64,000 bases of DNA. Source: Seleniibacterium sp963677135 (lineage in GTDB: Bacteria > Desulfobacterota > Desulfuromonadia > Desulfuromonadales > Geopsychrobacteraceae). This document shows, one piece after another, positions 18,393 through 26,843 of the stretch. The stretch covers positions 124,001 through 188,000 of the forward strand of contig CAXXLS010000017.1 of NCBI GenBank assembly GCA_963677135.2. The letters run 5' to 3'. The stretch's first letter is position 1; the number at the start of each line of letters is the position of its first letter. Both the position numbers and the translations under genes were made by a program. Below the pieces are notes generated by a model. The model was given only the letters and a program-made list of their open reading frames with translations. It was not told the origin of the DNA and did no database searches.

Positions 18393-19223
18393 TCAGACCG
18401 GGAAGCCGAACAACCGGGACGGAGTGGCCCAGAAAATCTTGTGGCGGTCTTCCGGTTCCGGCAGGTAGCGCTCCACCAGGCTCAGCAGCGGTCCAAGGTC
18501 AAGGCGCTCAGGGGCTCTGAGGAAGGGCCAGTCGCTGGCCCAGACGCACCGGTCCAGGGTGAATTCCTTCAGCAGCGCTTCTATAAATGCCGTCATGTCA
18601 GGGTAAGGATAGGCGGTGCGGGTAATCTTGTACTGCCCGGAGATTTTCACATACGCCCGGCCGGTCTGCGCCAGCTCGAGCAGCTCTCTGACCCCCTCCT
18701 GCCGGACTCCCCCGGCGGGATCCGGCCGCCCGCAATGGTCGATCAAAATCTTCCCCTTGAAGGAACTCAGCAGGGGCTTGAGTTCAACCAGCTGATCATT
18801 CATCACCTGAATCTGGGCGAACAGGTCGAGGTCCTCGAGTTTTTCCAGCAAGGGGGCTGAATCCGCATAATAGCCGCAATCGTAAAGGGCCACGTTAAAG
18901 GCGATGCCGATGATTCCCTGCCGTTTCAGATCCACCAGCGCCTCATAACTGATATCCGCCGGAACCACGGCGATACCCTTGAACCGAGCTGGACTTTCGG
19001 CAATGGCGGCCAGCATGCAGCGGTTGTCAAAGTTGTATCCGGAGTTGGGTTCGACCAGCAGGGCATGGCGAATGTTGTAAAGGTCCATCAGCCGGATGAA
19101 ATGGGCCGGGGTCCCGGTTTCCCCTCCGGTCGGCACATAAAATGCGTCCGGATCATAGGGGAAGTTTGCCGGGTCGAAAACATGAACATGGGAATCGATC
19201 TTCGGGGCGCTGAATATCTCCAT
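18393..19223 (-). CDS. Amidohydrolase-2 family metal-dependent hydrolase
   Basis: 276-residue TIM-barrel hydrolase of the amidohydrolase-2 group (relatives include 2-pyrone-4,6-dicarboxylate lactonase and decarboxylases). The metal-binding start DSHVHVFDP, a mid-barrel His (LIDHCGRPD) and the C-terminal catalytic Asp (WASDWPF) are all present, so an active enzyme is likely. No signal peptide. Start ATG 19223 has ACGGAGA 9 bases upstream. It lies 21 bp after metC on the same strand and is probably in its operon. The substrate cannot be told from sequence; the pairing with metC does not match a known pathway. Confidence 0.8.
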   Translation of the reverse strand: MEIFSAPKIDSHVHVFDPANFPYDPDAFYVPTGGETGTPAHFIRLMDLYNIRHALLVEPNSGYNFDNRCMLAAIAESPARFKGIAVVPADISYEALVDLKRQGIIGIAFNVALYDCGYYADSAPLLEKLEDLDLFAQIQVMNDQLVELKPLLSSFKGKILIDHCGRPDPAGGVRQEGVRELLELAQTGRAYVKISGQYKITRTAYPYPDMTAFIEALLKEFTLDRCVWASDWPFLRAPERLDLGPLLSLVERYLPEPEDRHKIFWATPSRLFGFPV

Positions 19224-19244
19224 CTGGAAGTCTCCGTAGGGTGT

Positions 19245-20411
19245 TTAAAGGTGCTGAAGGGCCCGGCTGATGTCGGTTTTCAGGTCAGCCACCTCTTCGA
19301 GGCCGATATTGAGCCGCACCATCCAGCGCCCGTGATAGCGCGACAGGTCCGACTGGGCAAACTGCCCGGCAGTGACCAGGCTCTTGTAGCCTCCCCAGCT
19401 GTAGCCGATGCCGAACAATTGCAACGCATCGACGAACCGGGCGACGGCGTCTTCATCGCAGTGCGGTTCGAGGACAAAAGAGAAAATTCCGGACGAACCG
19501 AGGAAATCCCGCTGCCAGATGGCATGCTCTGGGTGGTCGGGCAGAGCGGGGTGAAGAACCCGCTCAATCCCTTTTTGCCCGTTCAGCCAGGTGGCGATGT
19601 CCAGGGCGGAGGATTCATGCTGCTTGAGCCGCAGTTTCAGGGTTTTCAGTCCCCGCAAGGCCAGATAACAGGCGTCCTGGGGCGCGAAAATTTCCAGGGC
19701 CCGAACCAGTCGGTAAAAGCGTTCGTAGCAGGGCTGGCTGACCGTCACCGTACCGAGCAGGACGTCCGAATGACCGGAGATGTATTTGGTGACCGAGTGG
19801 ATGGAAATATCGACACCATGTTCGAAAGGTCTGAAAAACAGGGGGGTTGCCCAGGTGTTGTCGATAGCGGTCAGAATGCCATGTTTTTTGGCAATCGCCG
19901 TGATCGCCGGGACGTCCTGGATTTCGAAGGTATTGGAGCCGGGCGACTCCAGCAGGATCAGCCGGGTTTGGGGGGTGATCAGGGTTTCGATATCGGCACT
20001 GCAGTCGGCCGGAAAATAACTGGTCGTGACCCCGAATTTGTGCAGCACGGTGCTGGCAAAACGGCGGACGGGGCCGTACACGCTGTTGCAGATCAGCAGA
20101 TGGTCACCCGCTTTGAGAAAGGCCTGCAGGGTGCTGGTGATGGCGAGCAGGCCGGACGGAACCGCCCGTGTCCAGTAGCCGCCTTCGAGCTCCGTCATGG
20201 CGGTTTCAAAGGCTTTCTGGGTCGGGCTGCCGTCGGTGCCATAGGTGAACCCGTTATATTGCCCCTTGCCGGCCGCCCGCAGTTCGGCGTAATTCTCGAA
20301 CATCACGGTCGAGGCATGGTAGATGGGCGGGTTGATGGCATGATAGCGTTCCAGGTGCGCACTGTTGCCATCGTAACCGCTGTTGATGATCTGTGTCGAA
20401 GTGTCTTTCAT
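19245..20411 (-). CDS. metC: Cystathionine beta-lyase (PLP enzyme)
   Basis: 388-residue member of the Cys/Met metabolism PLP family. MetC cleaves cystathionine to homocysteine, pyruvate and ammonia in methionine synthesis. The PLP Lys is in SVTKYISGHSD. MetC-like stretches are visible: LILLESPGSNTFEIQDVPAI, DNTWATPLFF, GSSGIFSFVLEP and YSWGGYKSL. The related cystathionine gamma-synthase or methionine gamma-lyase cannot be fully excluded. ATG 20411 is chosen over ATG 20417 because GAGGA directly abuts the first ATG but sits 6 bases from the second. First gene of a probable operon with the amidohydrolase. The 263-bp divergent region before it shows no recognisable SAM riboswitch. Confidence 0.85.
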   Translation of the reverse strand: MKDTSTQIINSGYDGNSAHLERYHAINPPIYHASTVMFENYAELRAAGKGQYNGFTYGTDGSPTQKAFETAMTELEGGYWTRAVPSGLLAITSTLQAFLKAGDHLLICNSVYGPVRRFASTVLHKFGVTTSYFPADCSADIETLITPQTRLILLESPGSNTFEIQDVPAITAIAKKHGILTAIDNTWATPLFFRPFEHGVDISIHSVTKYISGHSDVLLGTVTVSQPCYERFYRLVRALEIFAPQDACYLALRGLKTLKLRLKQHESSALDIATWLNGQKGIERVLHPALPDHPEHAIWQRDFLGSSGIFSFVLEPHCDEDAVARFVDALQLFGIGYSWGGYKSLVTAGQFAQSDLSRYHGRWMVRLNIGLEEVADLKTDISRALQHL

Positions 20412-20674
20412 GGGCATTCCTCAAATCTTTTTAGCTGCTTTTCGGAGTGTCGGACCTTAAACTTTACTGGAGTGCTGTTAATTGAGCAAGTGGTTTGTTC
20501 GAAAAAAAAGTCGGAATAGCTGGAGCCTTCTGTGGGCCGGATGGATTCATAAAATGGAGACCGCGACAGTTCGCGCTTGATCCGCGCCGGGAATTCGTAT
20601 TAGCTGCTCCTATGAAATAGCCCGCTATGGTGACCGGATGCGGGTCGTTGCCGAGATGAAGGAGACACAGGACA

Positions 20675-21742
20675 ATGCAGCAGAGCGAGCAGTTTTTTGA
20701 CCTTCTGAAAATGCTGATCCGACAACCGAGTGTGGTTGGCGCCGAGCATTCGTTTTTCCGGGTTTTGCAGCGAGAACTTGAGGAGCGGGGCGCCCGGGTG
20801 ACCTGGTATGAAGGGGTTCTGGTCGCCCAGGGGCGCGAGCCTGAAACGGCCATGTTTTCGGCGCATATCGACAGGCACGGCCTGATCTGCACCGGTCCGG
20901 ACGAATTCCAGTACGCCGCGTTCGTGGCCGGCCGGCGATCCGATCTGCTCGGCAACTCGGCCTCGGAAAAACTGATGCTGAAGATTGTCGATCGCTTCCA
21001 GGGTGTCCCGGTGATCGCCTACGAACCCTGGTCCGGGGTTTACCATGGCGCCGGGACCATCACGCACGCCTATGTCTGTGAATATCGCAACAACCTCATT
21101 TTCGAAGTGGCCGGGTTAAGCCACCTGGTCGCCGGCACTCCGGTGGCCTTCAGCGATCGCCTGGCGGTGTCCGATGAACACATCTCCGGGCAGCTTGACA
21201 ATGTGCTGACCGCGGCCCATCTGGTTCACCTGTTCAGCCTGGGGTTTCAGGGAACGGTGTTTTTTACCGCGCAGGAGGAGTCAGGCAGCAGCTGGCGTTA
21301 CCTGCTCGAATGGTTCAGGCGTTTCAACGGCGCGACCGACCGGCTGATCGTGGTGGATACCAGCCCCTATCCCGACCGTTACAGTGCCGATCGGCAGCAG
21401 GTTGTGCTGAGAAAAAAGGATGCCAATGCCGGCTTCAACGTGAAGACCACCGCCTGGCTGGAGACGCTCTGCCGGGAGCTGGACATCTCCTATTCCTACA
21501 AGGATGCCTATATCGAGGAACAGAACCGCGCCGTCGAACAGGGCGGGGGGCATCCCCACTCTTTGGGGAGTACCGAAATGGGGCGGATTATTGCGGCATC
21601 GGGAGGCTTTGTTCAGGGGACAACGCTGCAGATCCCGACCTCCGGCTACCACACCATGAGCGAGTCGGCCAGTCTGGCTGCCAATGAGGCCTTCAGCCGG
21701 TTGCTCCTTCATGCTGCCAATTCAGCTGCTTCCGGAGCCTGA
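20675..21742 (+). CDS. M42/M28-like zinc aminopeptidase
   Basis: 355-residue co-catalytic zinc peptidase. The metal ligands expected for the M28/M42/M20 clan are visible in order: His-x-Asp in FSAHIDRHG, Asp in ISGQLDN, the Glu pair in FTAQEESGS, Asp in VVDTSPYP and His in TSGYHTMSE. An inserted dimerisation-type domain lies between the first and second ligands, as in M42 peptidases. No signal peptide, so it is probably a cytoplasmic aminopeptidase. AAGGAG lies about 10 bases before ATG 20675. Transcribed divergently from metC; a stand-alone gene. Confidence 0.8.
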   Translation: MQQSEQFFDLLKMLIRQPSVVGAEHSFFRVLQRELEERGARVTWYEGVLVAQGREPETAMFSAHIDRHGLICTGPDEFQYAAFVAGRRSDLLGNSASEKLMLKIVDRFQGVPVIAYEPWSGVYHGAGTITHAYVCEYRNNLIFEVAGLSHLVAGTPVAFSDRLAVSDEHISGQLDNVLTAAHLVHLFSLGFQGTVFFTAQEESGSSWRYLLEWFRRFNGATDRLIVVDTSPYPDRYSADRQQVVLRKKDANAGFNVKTTAWLETLCRELDISYSYKDAYIEEQNRAVEQGGGHPHSLGSTEMGRIIAASGGFVQGTTLQIPTSGYHTMSESASLAANEAFSRLLLHAANSAASGA

Positions 21743-21767
21743 GTGAAGCCTTTCTCAGAGCTCCGGC

Positions 21768-21980
21768 CTAATAGTCTTTTTCCAGCAGGGGTTTCAGAAA
21801 CTTGTCGAAGGTCGCCCGCTGTTTCGCGGTCAGCAGCTCCAGGTCGCCGTCGTTGTCGAGCAGGTGCATGCCGACGCCGATGACCGTGCGCGGCAGGTAG
21901 CCGGTTCCGGCCACGGCTTTTTCAATGCGATCCTGGCGCCTGTAGACAAGCCACTCAAGGCGGTCAATATCGAGATCCAT
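21768..21980 (-). CDS. Small hypothetical protein, 70 residues
   Basis: Not a family I recognise. The coding call rests on a strong ribosome site (AGGAGG about 7 bases before the ATG) and an ordinary, acidic, leucine-rich composition (MDLDIDRLEWLVYRRQDRIE at the start, FDKFLKPLLEKDY at the end). Predicted mostly helical, no membrane segment or Cys. Convergent with the peptidase gene and probably expressed alone. Confidence 0.6.
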   Translation of the reverse strand: MDLDIDRLEWLVYRRQDRIEKAVAGTGYLPRTVIGVGMHLLDNDGDLELLTAKQRATFDKFLKPLLEKDY

Positions 21981-22130
21981 AGGTGTCCTCCTGACAGTCT
22001 GGTCCCCGGGTCGGAAGCACGTCAGCTTTCTGCTGCAGTTCCCGGATGGCGACCAGTCTCTAGATCCAGTTGTGGGAATATAGTGGATTGCCGGTGTCGG
22101 TGCAAGGGGATCCTGCTGCGGCCGGCGCGA

Positions 22131-22634
22131 TCAGTAGAGGGGCCCGGCCTTTTCGATCCAGGAGAGGTAAACCCGCAGATCGAACTCCAGCTGATGATAA
22201 TTCGGTTCCATATGTTCGCACAGGCCGTAGAAAGCCTTGTTGTGCTCCTTCTCTTTGAGATGGGCAAGTTCATGGACCACGATCATGCGCAGAAAATCGA
22301 TGGGCACGGTTTTGAAGACGGTGCCGATACGGATTTCGTTTTTCGTTTTTACCCGCCGTCCCTGGACCCTGGATATATAGGTGTGCAATCCGAGAGCATC
22401 GTGCACAACAGAGATTTTCCCGTCATAGGTGACCTTGCTGACCGGCTGGGCTTTGCGCAGAAAACGGTTTTTCAGTTCCAGGGTAAAATCGTAAAGGGCC
22501 TTGTCGGTGGTGATGTCGTGGGTAACGGGGTATTTTCTCAGCAGAACCTGGCCGAGCTTCTGTTCGGCCATCAGCTGGCCGATCTGGCTGACCAGCTGAT
22601 CCGGGTAGCCGGCCAGGTATTTCAGTTCATTCAT
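22131..22634 (-). CDS. YgjP-like zinc metallopeptidase domain protein (DUF45)
   Basis: 167 residues. The zinc-peptidase signature HELAH is followed by LKEKEHNKAFY, the pattern of the YgjP/SprT-like DUF45 family (HExxH plus a downstream His). The substrate is unknown for this family. No signal peptide, so cytoplasmic. It is shorter than typical YgjP proteins (~230 residues), but the start with the sequence MNELKYLAGYPDQLVSQIGQ looks natural. The upstream ribosome site is poor. On the same strand as ppiC, 68 bp downstream of its stop. Confidence 0.75.
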   Translation of the reverse strand: MNELKYLAGYPDQLVSQIGQLMAEQKLGQVLLRKYPVTHDITTDKALYDFTLELKNRFLRKAQPVSKVTYDGKISVVHDALGLHTYISRVQGRRVKTKNEIRIGTVFKTVPIDFLRMIVVHELAHLKEKEHNKAFYGLCEHMEPNYHQLEFDLRVYLSWIEKAGPLY

Positions 22635-22702
22635 AGGGGGACATTCAATCAGGCCGCAGGGCCGAAAGGTCCCCGGGTCCTGCGACCCGGGGACGAACCA
22701 TG

Positions 22703-22984
22703 CTATTCGGTGCGGCTGGTGATTTCGATCAGGTGATAGCCGAACTGGGTCTTGACCGGGCCGAGCACCTTGCCGACCTCACCGGAAAAGACGACTTCGT
22801 CGAATTCGCGTACCATCTGGCCGGGACCGAACTCGCCGAGGGCGCCGCCCTGCTTTCCGGAAGGGCACTTGGAGTGGGCTTTGGCGACGTCCGCAAAATC
22901 TTCGCCGTTTTCGATCATTTTCTTCAGGGTATTGCAGTCGGCCTCACTGGGAACCAGAATGTGCCGTGCTGTTGCTCTTGCCAT
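22703..22984 (-). CDS. ppiC: Parvulin-type peptidyl-prolyl isomerase
   Basis: 93-residue single-domain parvulin, the same size as E. coli PpiC. It catalyses cis-trans isomerisation of prolyl bonds. Family hallmarks are the ARHILV start, HSKCPSGKQGGALGEFGPGQ, FDEVVFSGEVG and the C-terminal TQFGYHLIEI. No signal peptide, so cytoplasmic. ATG 22984 has AAAGGAG upstream; an in-frame extension to 23140 has no ribosome site and overlaps the repeat-like element, so it was not used. Confidence 0.92.
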   Translation of the reverse strand: MARATARHILVPSEADCNTLKKMIENGEDFADVAKAHSKCPSGKQGGALGEFGPGQMVREFDEVVFSGEVGKVLGPVKTQFGYHLIEITSRTE

Positions 22985-23016
22985 GCTGTTGTCTCCTTTG
23001 CTCTGCATGTTGGCCG

Positions 23017-23150
23017 TTTTTATCCGGAAACGGCCCTTTTCCGTTGAGGCGGTACCTGCGGGCTGGTCTGCGGGGGAGCAAGATTCTGTGCCCGAGGCAT
23101 CAGCCCTGGATTTACCCGCCACAAGAAAACTCGTTTCCAATATGAAAACG
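23017..23150 (+). repeat. Copy A of a conserved ~130-bp intergenic element
   Basis: Shares 26 of 31 positions with copy B over 23023-23053, and the marker GCCACAA occurs exactly 95 bases after the shared start (23118 versus 25313 in copy B). The middle differs. The 5' block forms a hairpin (CGGAAA/TTTCCG). Lies between yhiN and ppiC, in the opposite orientation to both. Confidence 0.6.
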
Positions 23151-23216
23151 ACAGGAATGTTCTTTCTAACCTACTTTGTGGTACGCAGGCAAGTTCCGGC
23201 GGTATAACAGAACCTG

Positions 23217-24431
23217 TTATTGCAGCCGGGCGGCGATAAATGCCGTGGTCCAGGCCGCCTGGAAATTATAGCCGCCGGTCAGGCCGTCAATATCCAGGAC
23301 CTCCCCGGCAAAATACAGGTTTTTCACGATTTTGCTCTGCATGGTCCTGATATCGATATCGTTCAGGCTGATGCCGCCACAGGTGACAAACTCGTCTTTG
23401 AACTGGCCTTTGCCGGTGATCCGGTAGCTGTCACGGGCCAGGATGTCGACCAGCCTGTTGAGCCCGGTTTTGCCGATTTCGTCCCAGCGCTTGTCAGGAT
23501 TCAGAGACGTTTTTGCCAGCAGGTAGAGCCAGAGTCGTTCCGGCAGTTGCCAGGGACGGATGGTGGCCAGCATTTTCCTGGGATGGGCCTCGACAAGGGA
23601 GGCCAGGTGGGTGGCGATGACCTCATGGTTCCGTTCATTGACCCAGTTGACCTGCAGCCGGGCCTGATAGTTCTCCCCGGCCAGCCAGCGGGCCGCGAGG
23701 GCCGACAGCCTGAGGATCGCGGGACCGCTGACACCCCAGTGGGTCACCAGGAGCGGGCCATCGGCCTTGAATTTCGTCCCCTGCAGGGACACCTGGACCG
23801 GATCGACAACGATCCCCATCAGCTCGGTGAGAGGATCCCCGGAGATATTGAATGTGAACAGGGAGGGGACCGGAGCGACGATTTCATGCCCCGCTTTGGC
23901 CAGCCATTCCAGGCCGGCGCGCTGCGGCGATCCGCCGGTCGTCACAACCACCTTGTCGTAGACGGCGGGAGGGCGGACATCGCCGATAAAGCGCAGTTGC
24001 AACCCCGCAGGGGTTGCGGCAAGGGCTTTAACGCCGCAAGCGGTGACCACCTCGATATTGAGGCGGGATGCTTCGCTCACAAAACAGCTGATAATGGTTT
24101 CGGCATTCTGGGACTGGGGAAAGACGCAGTTATCGGGCTGGGTGACCAGGGGCACCCGGTGTTTTTCGAACCAGGTGATGGCGGCACGGTTGTCGAAAAC
24201 CCGAAACGCTTTTTTCAGAGCCCTGGCGCCGCGTGGGTAGGCCGCACAGAGGTCCTGCAGCGAGGTGCAGGCATTGGTCACATTGCAGCGACCACCACCG
24301 GAAATCCGGACTTTCGCCAGCAGGCGGGAGGATTTTTCATAGATGACCACCCGGGCCTCAGGATGGTTCTCCTTGATATTGATGGCAGTGAAGAAACCGG
24401 CGGCGCCACCCCCGATCACGGCGATATTCAC
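23217..24431 (-). CDS. HI0933/YhiN-type FAD-dependent oxidoreductase
   Basis: About 404 residues. The N-terminal FAD-binding dinucleotide fold (IAVIGGGAAGFFTAIN) is followed by the family signature SGGGRCNVTNA and, near the C-terminus, FAGEVLDIDGLTGGYNFQ. This family (HI0933, YhiN, BaiN-like) binds FAD; the physiological substrate is generally unknown. Cytoplasmic. The exact start is uncertain: a TTG at 24443 and a GTG at 24431 are in frame, and GTG leaves the natural start of the FAD fold. Followed on the same strand by copy A of the intergenic element and then ppiC. Confidence 0.85.
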   Translation of the reverse strand: MNIAVIGGGAAGFFTAINIKENHPEARVVIYEKSSRLLAKVRISGGGRCNVTNACTSLQDLCAAYPRGARALKKAFRVFDNRAAITWFEKHRVPLVTQPDNCVFPQSQNAETIISCFVSEASRLNIEVVTACGVKALAATPAGLQLRFIGDVRPPAVYDKVVVTTGGSPQRAGLEWLAKAGHEIVAPVPSLFTFNISGDPLTELMGIVVDPVQVSLQGTKFKADGPLLVTHWGVSGPAILRLSALAARWLAGENYQARLQVNWVNERNHEVIATHLASLVEAHPRKMLATIRPWQLPERLWLYLLAKTSLNPDKRWDEIGKTGLNRLVDILARDSYRITGKGQFKDEFVTCGGISLNDIDIRTMQSKIVKNLYFAGEVLDIDGLTGGYNFQAAWTTAFIAARLQ

Positions 24432-24631
24432 ATGGAACCCCAAAAAGTTGGCTAAAAAGACTGCAGATTGATTTTACGATATTGACAAAGCGACCAAGGG
24501 TCGACACTATACCATGTTTTTAAGGCCGTGCCGCTTAAAACCGGAGCGGATCCGGCCGTGTTCAAAAGGGTTCTGTATTGCTCAGGTGACCTGCCCGGTT
24601 GCCTGTTGAGTACCAATGAAGGAGATAGCCT

Positions 24632-25111
24632 ATGAGTACCTGTCCCTGTGGCAGCGGCCAGGAATATGCGGCCTGCTGCGAACCGATCATTAGCGGGAAA
24701 AAAGCAGCGGAAACCGCCGAGCAACTGATGCGGGCACGCTATACCGCTCACGACAAGGTCGAAATCGATTTTCTTTACGAAAGCATCCACCCCAATTTCC
24801 GCCAGGGATTCGACCACAAGGGGAGCCGGGACTGGGCGGAAAAATCGGAGTGGCTCAGTCTTGAAGTGGTGGATCGCGTCGCCGGTGGGCCGGAGGACGA
24901 AACCGGAGAGGTCGAGTTTATCGCCCGTTTCCGTTTGAACGGAGATACCCGCAGCTATCATGAGCGGGGCCAGTTTGAGCGCAAGGACGGCACGTGGTAC
25001 TTTACCGACGGCGATATCGTCAAAGGGCAGCCGATCAGGGTCACCAAGGTCGGTCGCAACGATCCCTGCCCCTGCGGCAGTGGCAAGAAATACAAAAAGT
25101 GTTGCGGCTGA
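24632..25111 (+). CDS. YchJ-like protein with SEC-C zinc motifs at both ends
   Basis: 159 residues. An N-terminal SEC-C motif (CPCGSGQEYAACC) and a C-terminal one (CPCGSGKKYKKCC) flank a YchJ/NTF2-like domain (LMRARYTAHDKVEIDFLY, WLSLEVV, ERGQFERKDGTWYFTDGD). SEC-C motifs bind zinc and, in SecA, contact SecB and the ribosome; the role of YchJ is not established. Good upstream ribosome site (GAAGGAG). Single-gene unit closed by the terminator at 25139. Confidence 0.85.
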   Translation: MSTCPCGSGQEYAACCEPIISGKKAAETAEQLMRARYTAHDKVEIDFLYESIHPNFRQGFDHKGSRDWAEKSEWLSLEVVDRVAGGPEDETGEVEFIARFRLNGDTRSYHERGQFERKDGTWYFTDGDIVKGQPIRVTKVGRNDPCPCGSGKKYKKCCG

Positions 25112-25138
25112 TCCGCCGCCAATGCGATGAACAGCGAA

Positions 25139-25166
25139 GGCAGACTCCCACGAGTCTGCCTTTTTT
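25139..25166 (+). terminator. Intrinsic terminator after the SEC-C gene
   Basis: Perfect 9-bp stem GGCAGACTC/GAGTCTGCC with a 4-base loop, followed by six T. Confidence 0.93.
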
Positions 25167-25211
25167 ATTTTGCGTTATGGCGGAACCCACCATCCTCGCG
25201 GTATAATTGAA

Positions 25212-25355
25212 TTTTGGTCCGGGAACGGTCCTTTTCCGCTGTGGGGGTGTCCTCTGAAGCTCTCCCGTGCGGTGTCACGTGCTACGCTTCCAGGCAAGCA
25301 CTGGTTTTTCTTGCCACAACGAAAAATTATCGTTGCCAGTCTGAATACTTGCCTG
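25212..25355 (+). repeat. Copy B of the conserved ~130-bp intergenic element
   Basis: Matches copy A (23017-23150) at both ends with a divergent middle. Internal pairings: CGGGAA/TTTTCCG in the 5' block, CAACGA/TCGTTG around 25318-25336, and CAGGCAAG (25291-25298) with CTTGCCTG (25348-25355) enclosing the 3' block. Sits just after a terminator and upstream of a small gene on the + strand. Confidence 0.6.
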
Positions 25356-25431
25356 TTGCTCTCCGGGGGGGGGGGCCGGATGGCAACTCATCTCGTCATC
25401 ATCCAACCATAAGCAAAGACAGGAGGTCAAG

Positions 25432-25626
25432 ATGATCAGAGTGAAGACGTTCGGGGAACCGCTGGAACCGTTTCGGGCCAGGATGGAGTTGGAGGACCTT
25501 GATGCCAGGGTGAATAAATTCATCAGCGACAACAAGATAAAAAAGGTTCTGTCGGTCAGCGACAGCACCACTCATGAGGATGGCTCGACCATCGGGCTGA
25601 TCCGCGTTGTCGTTTACGAGCTCTGA
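25432..25626 (+). CDS. Small protein, 64 residues, Cse60-like size and layout
   Basis: Start ATG has AGGAGG at the right distance, which makes it a credible gene. It reads as a compact beta-alpha-beta protein (MIRVKTFGE ... ARVNKFISDNKIKKVLSVSD ... IGLIRVVVYEL). Short proteins of this layout include the Bacillus Cse60 type and other phosphate-binding-like small folds, but similarity is only general and no function is proposed. The downstream truncated gene begins within its last codons in another frame. Confidence 0.6.
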   Translation: MIRVKTFGEPLEPFRARMELEDLDARVNKFISDNKIKKVLSVSDSTTHEDGSTIGLIRVVVYEL

Positions 25627-26788
25627 AGACGTCTGCCGCTGCCGACTTGTCACCTCCCTGGCCGCGGCTTTAGAGAATGTGTCCTATGACGCGACGTCGG
25701 GAGCCTTGTCCTTCCGAATCCAGAATCAGACCGGCCACAAACTGATCTCCGGGTTTCCGGAAGGGCGGCGCATGTTCATCAATATCAGGGCCTACCAGGG
25801 GGGAGCCCTGATTTATGAAGTGAACCCCTATGATCAGGCGGCCGGCACCCTGAAGGGGCTGGGGTACACTTATGATGGGCGTGATGATATCGATCCGCCT
25901 ACGCCGTTGACCTCCGCTACAGAGATCCATATCGACCAGCTGGTTTATGAAAGCAAACCCTCCACGACACTTCTTAATGACGCGGGGGCTGTTGAAAAAA
26001 CTTTCCACTTTGCTCTGGCAAACGGACGTTATAAGGATAATCGCATTCCCCCGAAAGGGTTCCGTATTGCCGAAGCGGGCGCGCGTCTCAGTACCCCCGC
26101 GTGGAATGGCGCGGAGAGTCCCGGCTACTTCAACGCCGCTGAATATGCCGGAGGTTACGACGATGTCAGTGTCACAATCGCTGCCGGAGCTGATTATGTT
26201 GAGGTTGGCCTCTACTATCAGACCACCAGCCGCGAGTATGTCGAATTTCTGCGCGATGAGATCAATGGCACCGCAACGACGCTGCCGGGGACGGGCGCCG
26301 GTGGTGATCCGCCCTATATTGTTCAGAGCGACCCCTTCTTCAATCAGCTGAAAGCCTGGGGCGATACCATTTGGCAGCTGTGGCTGCACAACAGGGAGGT
26401 CACGACGGCCGCACCGTTTCTCATGGTCTCCGCGGCGGTCGGGGAGGCAGGATCTGAACCTGCGCCGGTTTGCGATACTCCCGGAACGCCTCAGGGCCTG
26501 ACGGCAGTAACCCGGAAAGGCAAGAAAATCGAACTGATCTGGAGTGCCGGAGACCCTGCCCCTGCGACGGGCGGTTACAACATCTACTATGATCAGGCCG
26601 GCAAGCTCTCGCATGTCGCCAGCGTCCCGGCGGGGACAACACGCTACCTTGATACCGGGCTCAATCGAAACGTGACCTATTGCTACCTGGTTACGGCCTT
26701 TGAAGACTGCAACCGTGACGGATCCTTCACTCCCGGCCGCGATGTGGAGTCGGGATCAAGTCAACTCGCCTGCGCGCCCGCCAACTAG
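25607..26788 (+). pseudogene. 5'-truncated gene for a large secreted (multiheme cytochrome-type) protein with C-terminal FN3 domain
   Basis: The frame encodes ~390 residues of extracellular-type protein but has no proper beginning: the first start-like codon is a TTG inside the preceding gene, there is no ribosome site and no signal peptide. The segment TGHKLISGFPEGRRMFIN and the following beta-rich region resemble the non-heme part that follows the heme domains in some Desulfuromonadales multiheme cytochromes; no CXXCH remains here. The end (~290-390) is a fibronectin type III-like domain (LTAVTRKGKKIELIWSAG ... YCYLVTAFEDCN). The frame is otherwise undamaged, suggesting recent truncation. 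The cytochrome link is an inference from sequence resemblance. Confidence 0.55.
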
Positions 26789-26794
26789 GGTTGT

Positions 26795-26835
26795 CATGAC
26801 AGCGAGGTCTCTGCAATGGAGTCCTCGCTGTCATG
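26795..26835. terminator. 13-bp inverted repeat between convergent genes
   Basis: Perfect arms CATGACAGCGAGG (26795-26807) and CCTCGCTGTCATG (26823-26835), extendable inward by three pairs. No T run on either side, so termination is likely only in part or by another mechanism. Confidence 0.5.
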
Positions 26836-26843
26836 GGATGGCA

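Noticed and set aside
19065..20519. 484-codon open frame on the plus strand
   Set aside because: Antisense of metC, which has clear PLP-enzyme motifs.
20412..20674. Possible SAM riboswitch upstream of metC
   Set aside because: No S-box or other SAM-riboswitch core could be recognised on the minus strand.
23220..24455. 411-codon open frame on the plus strand
   Set aside because: Antisense of the YhiN-type flavoprotein gene.
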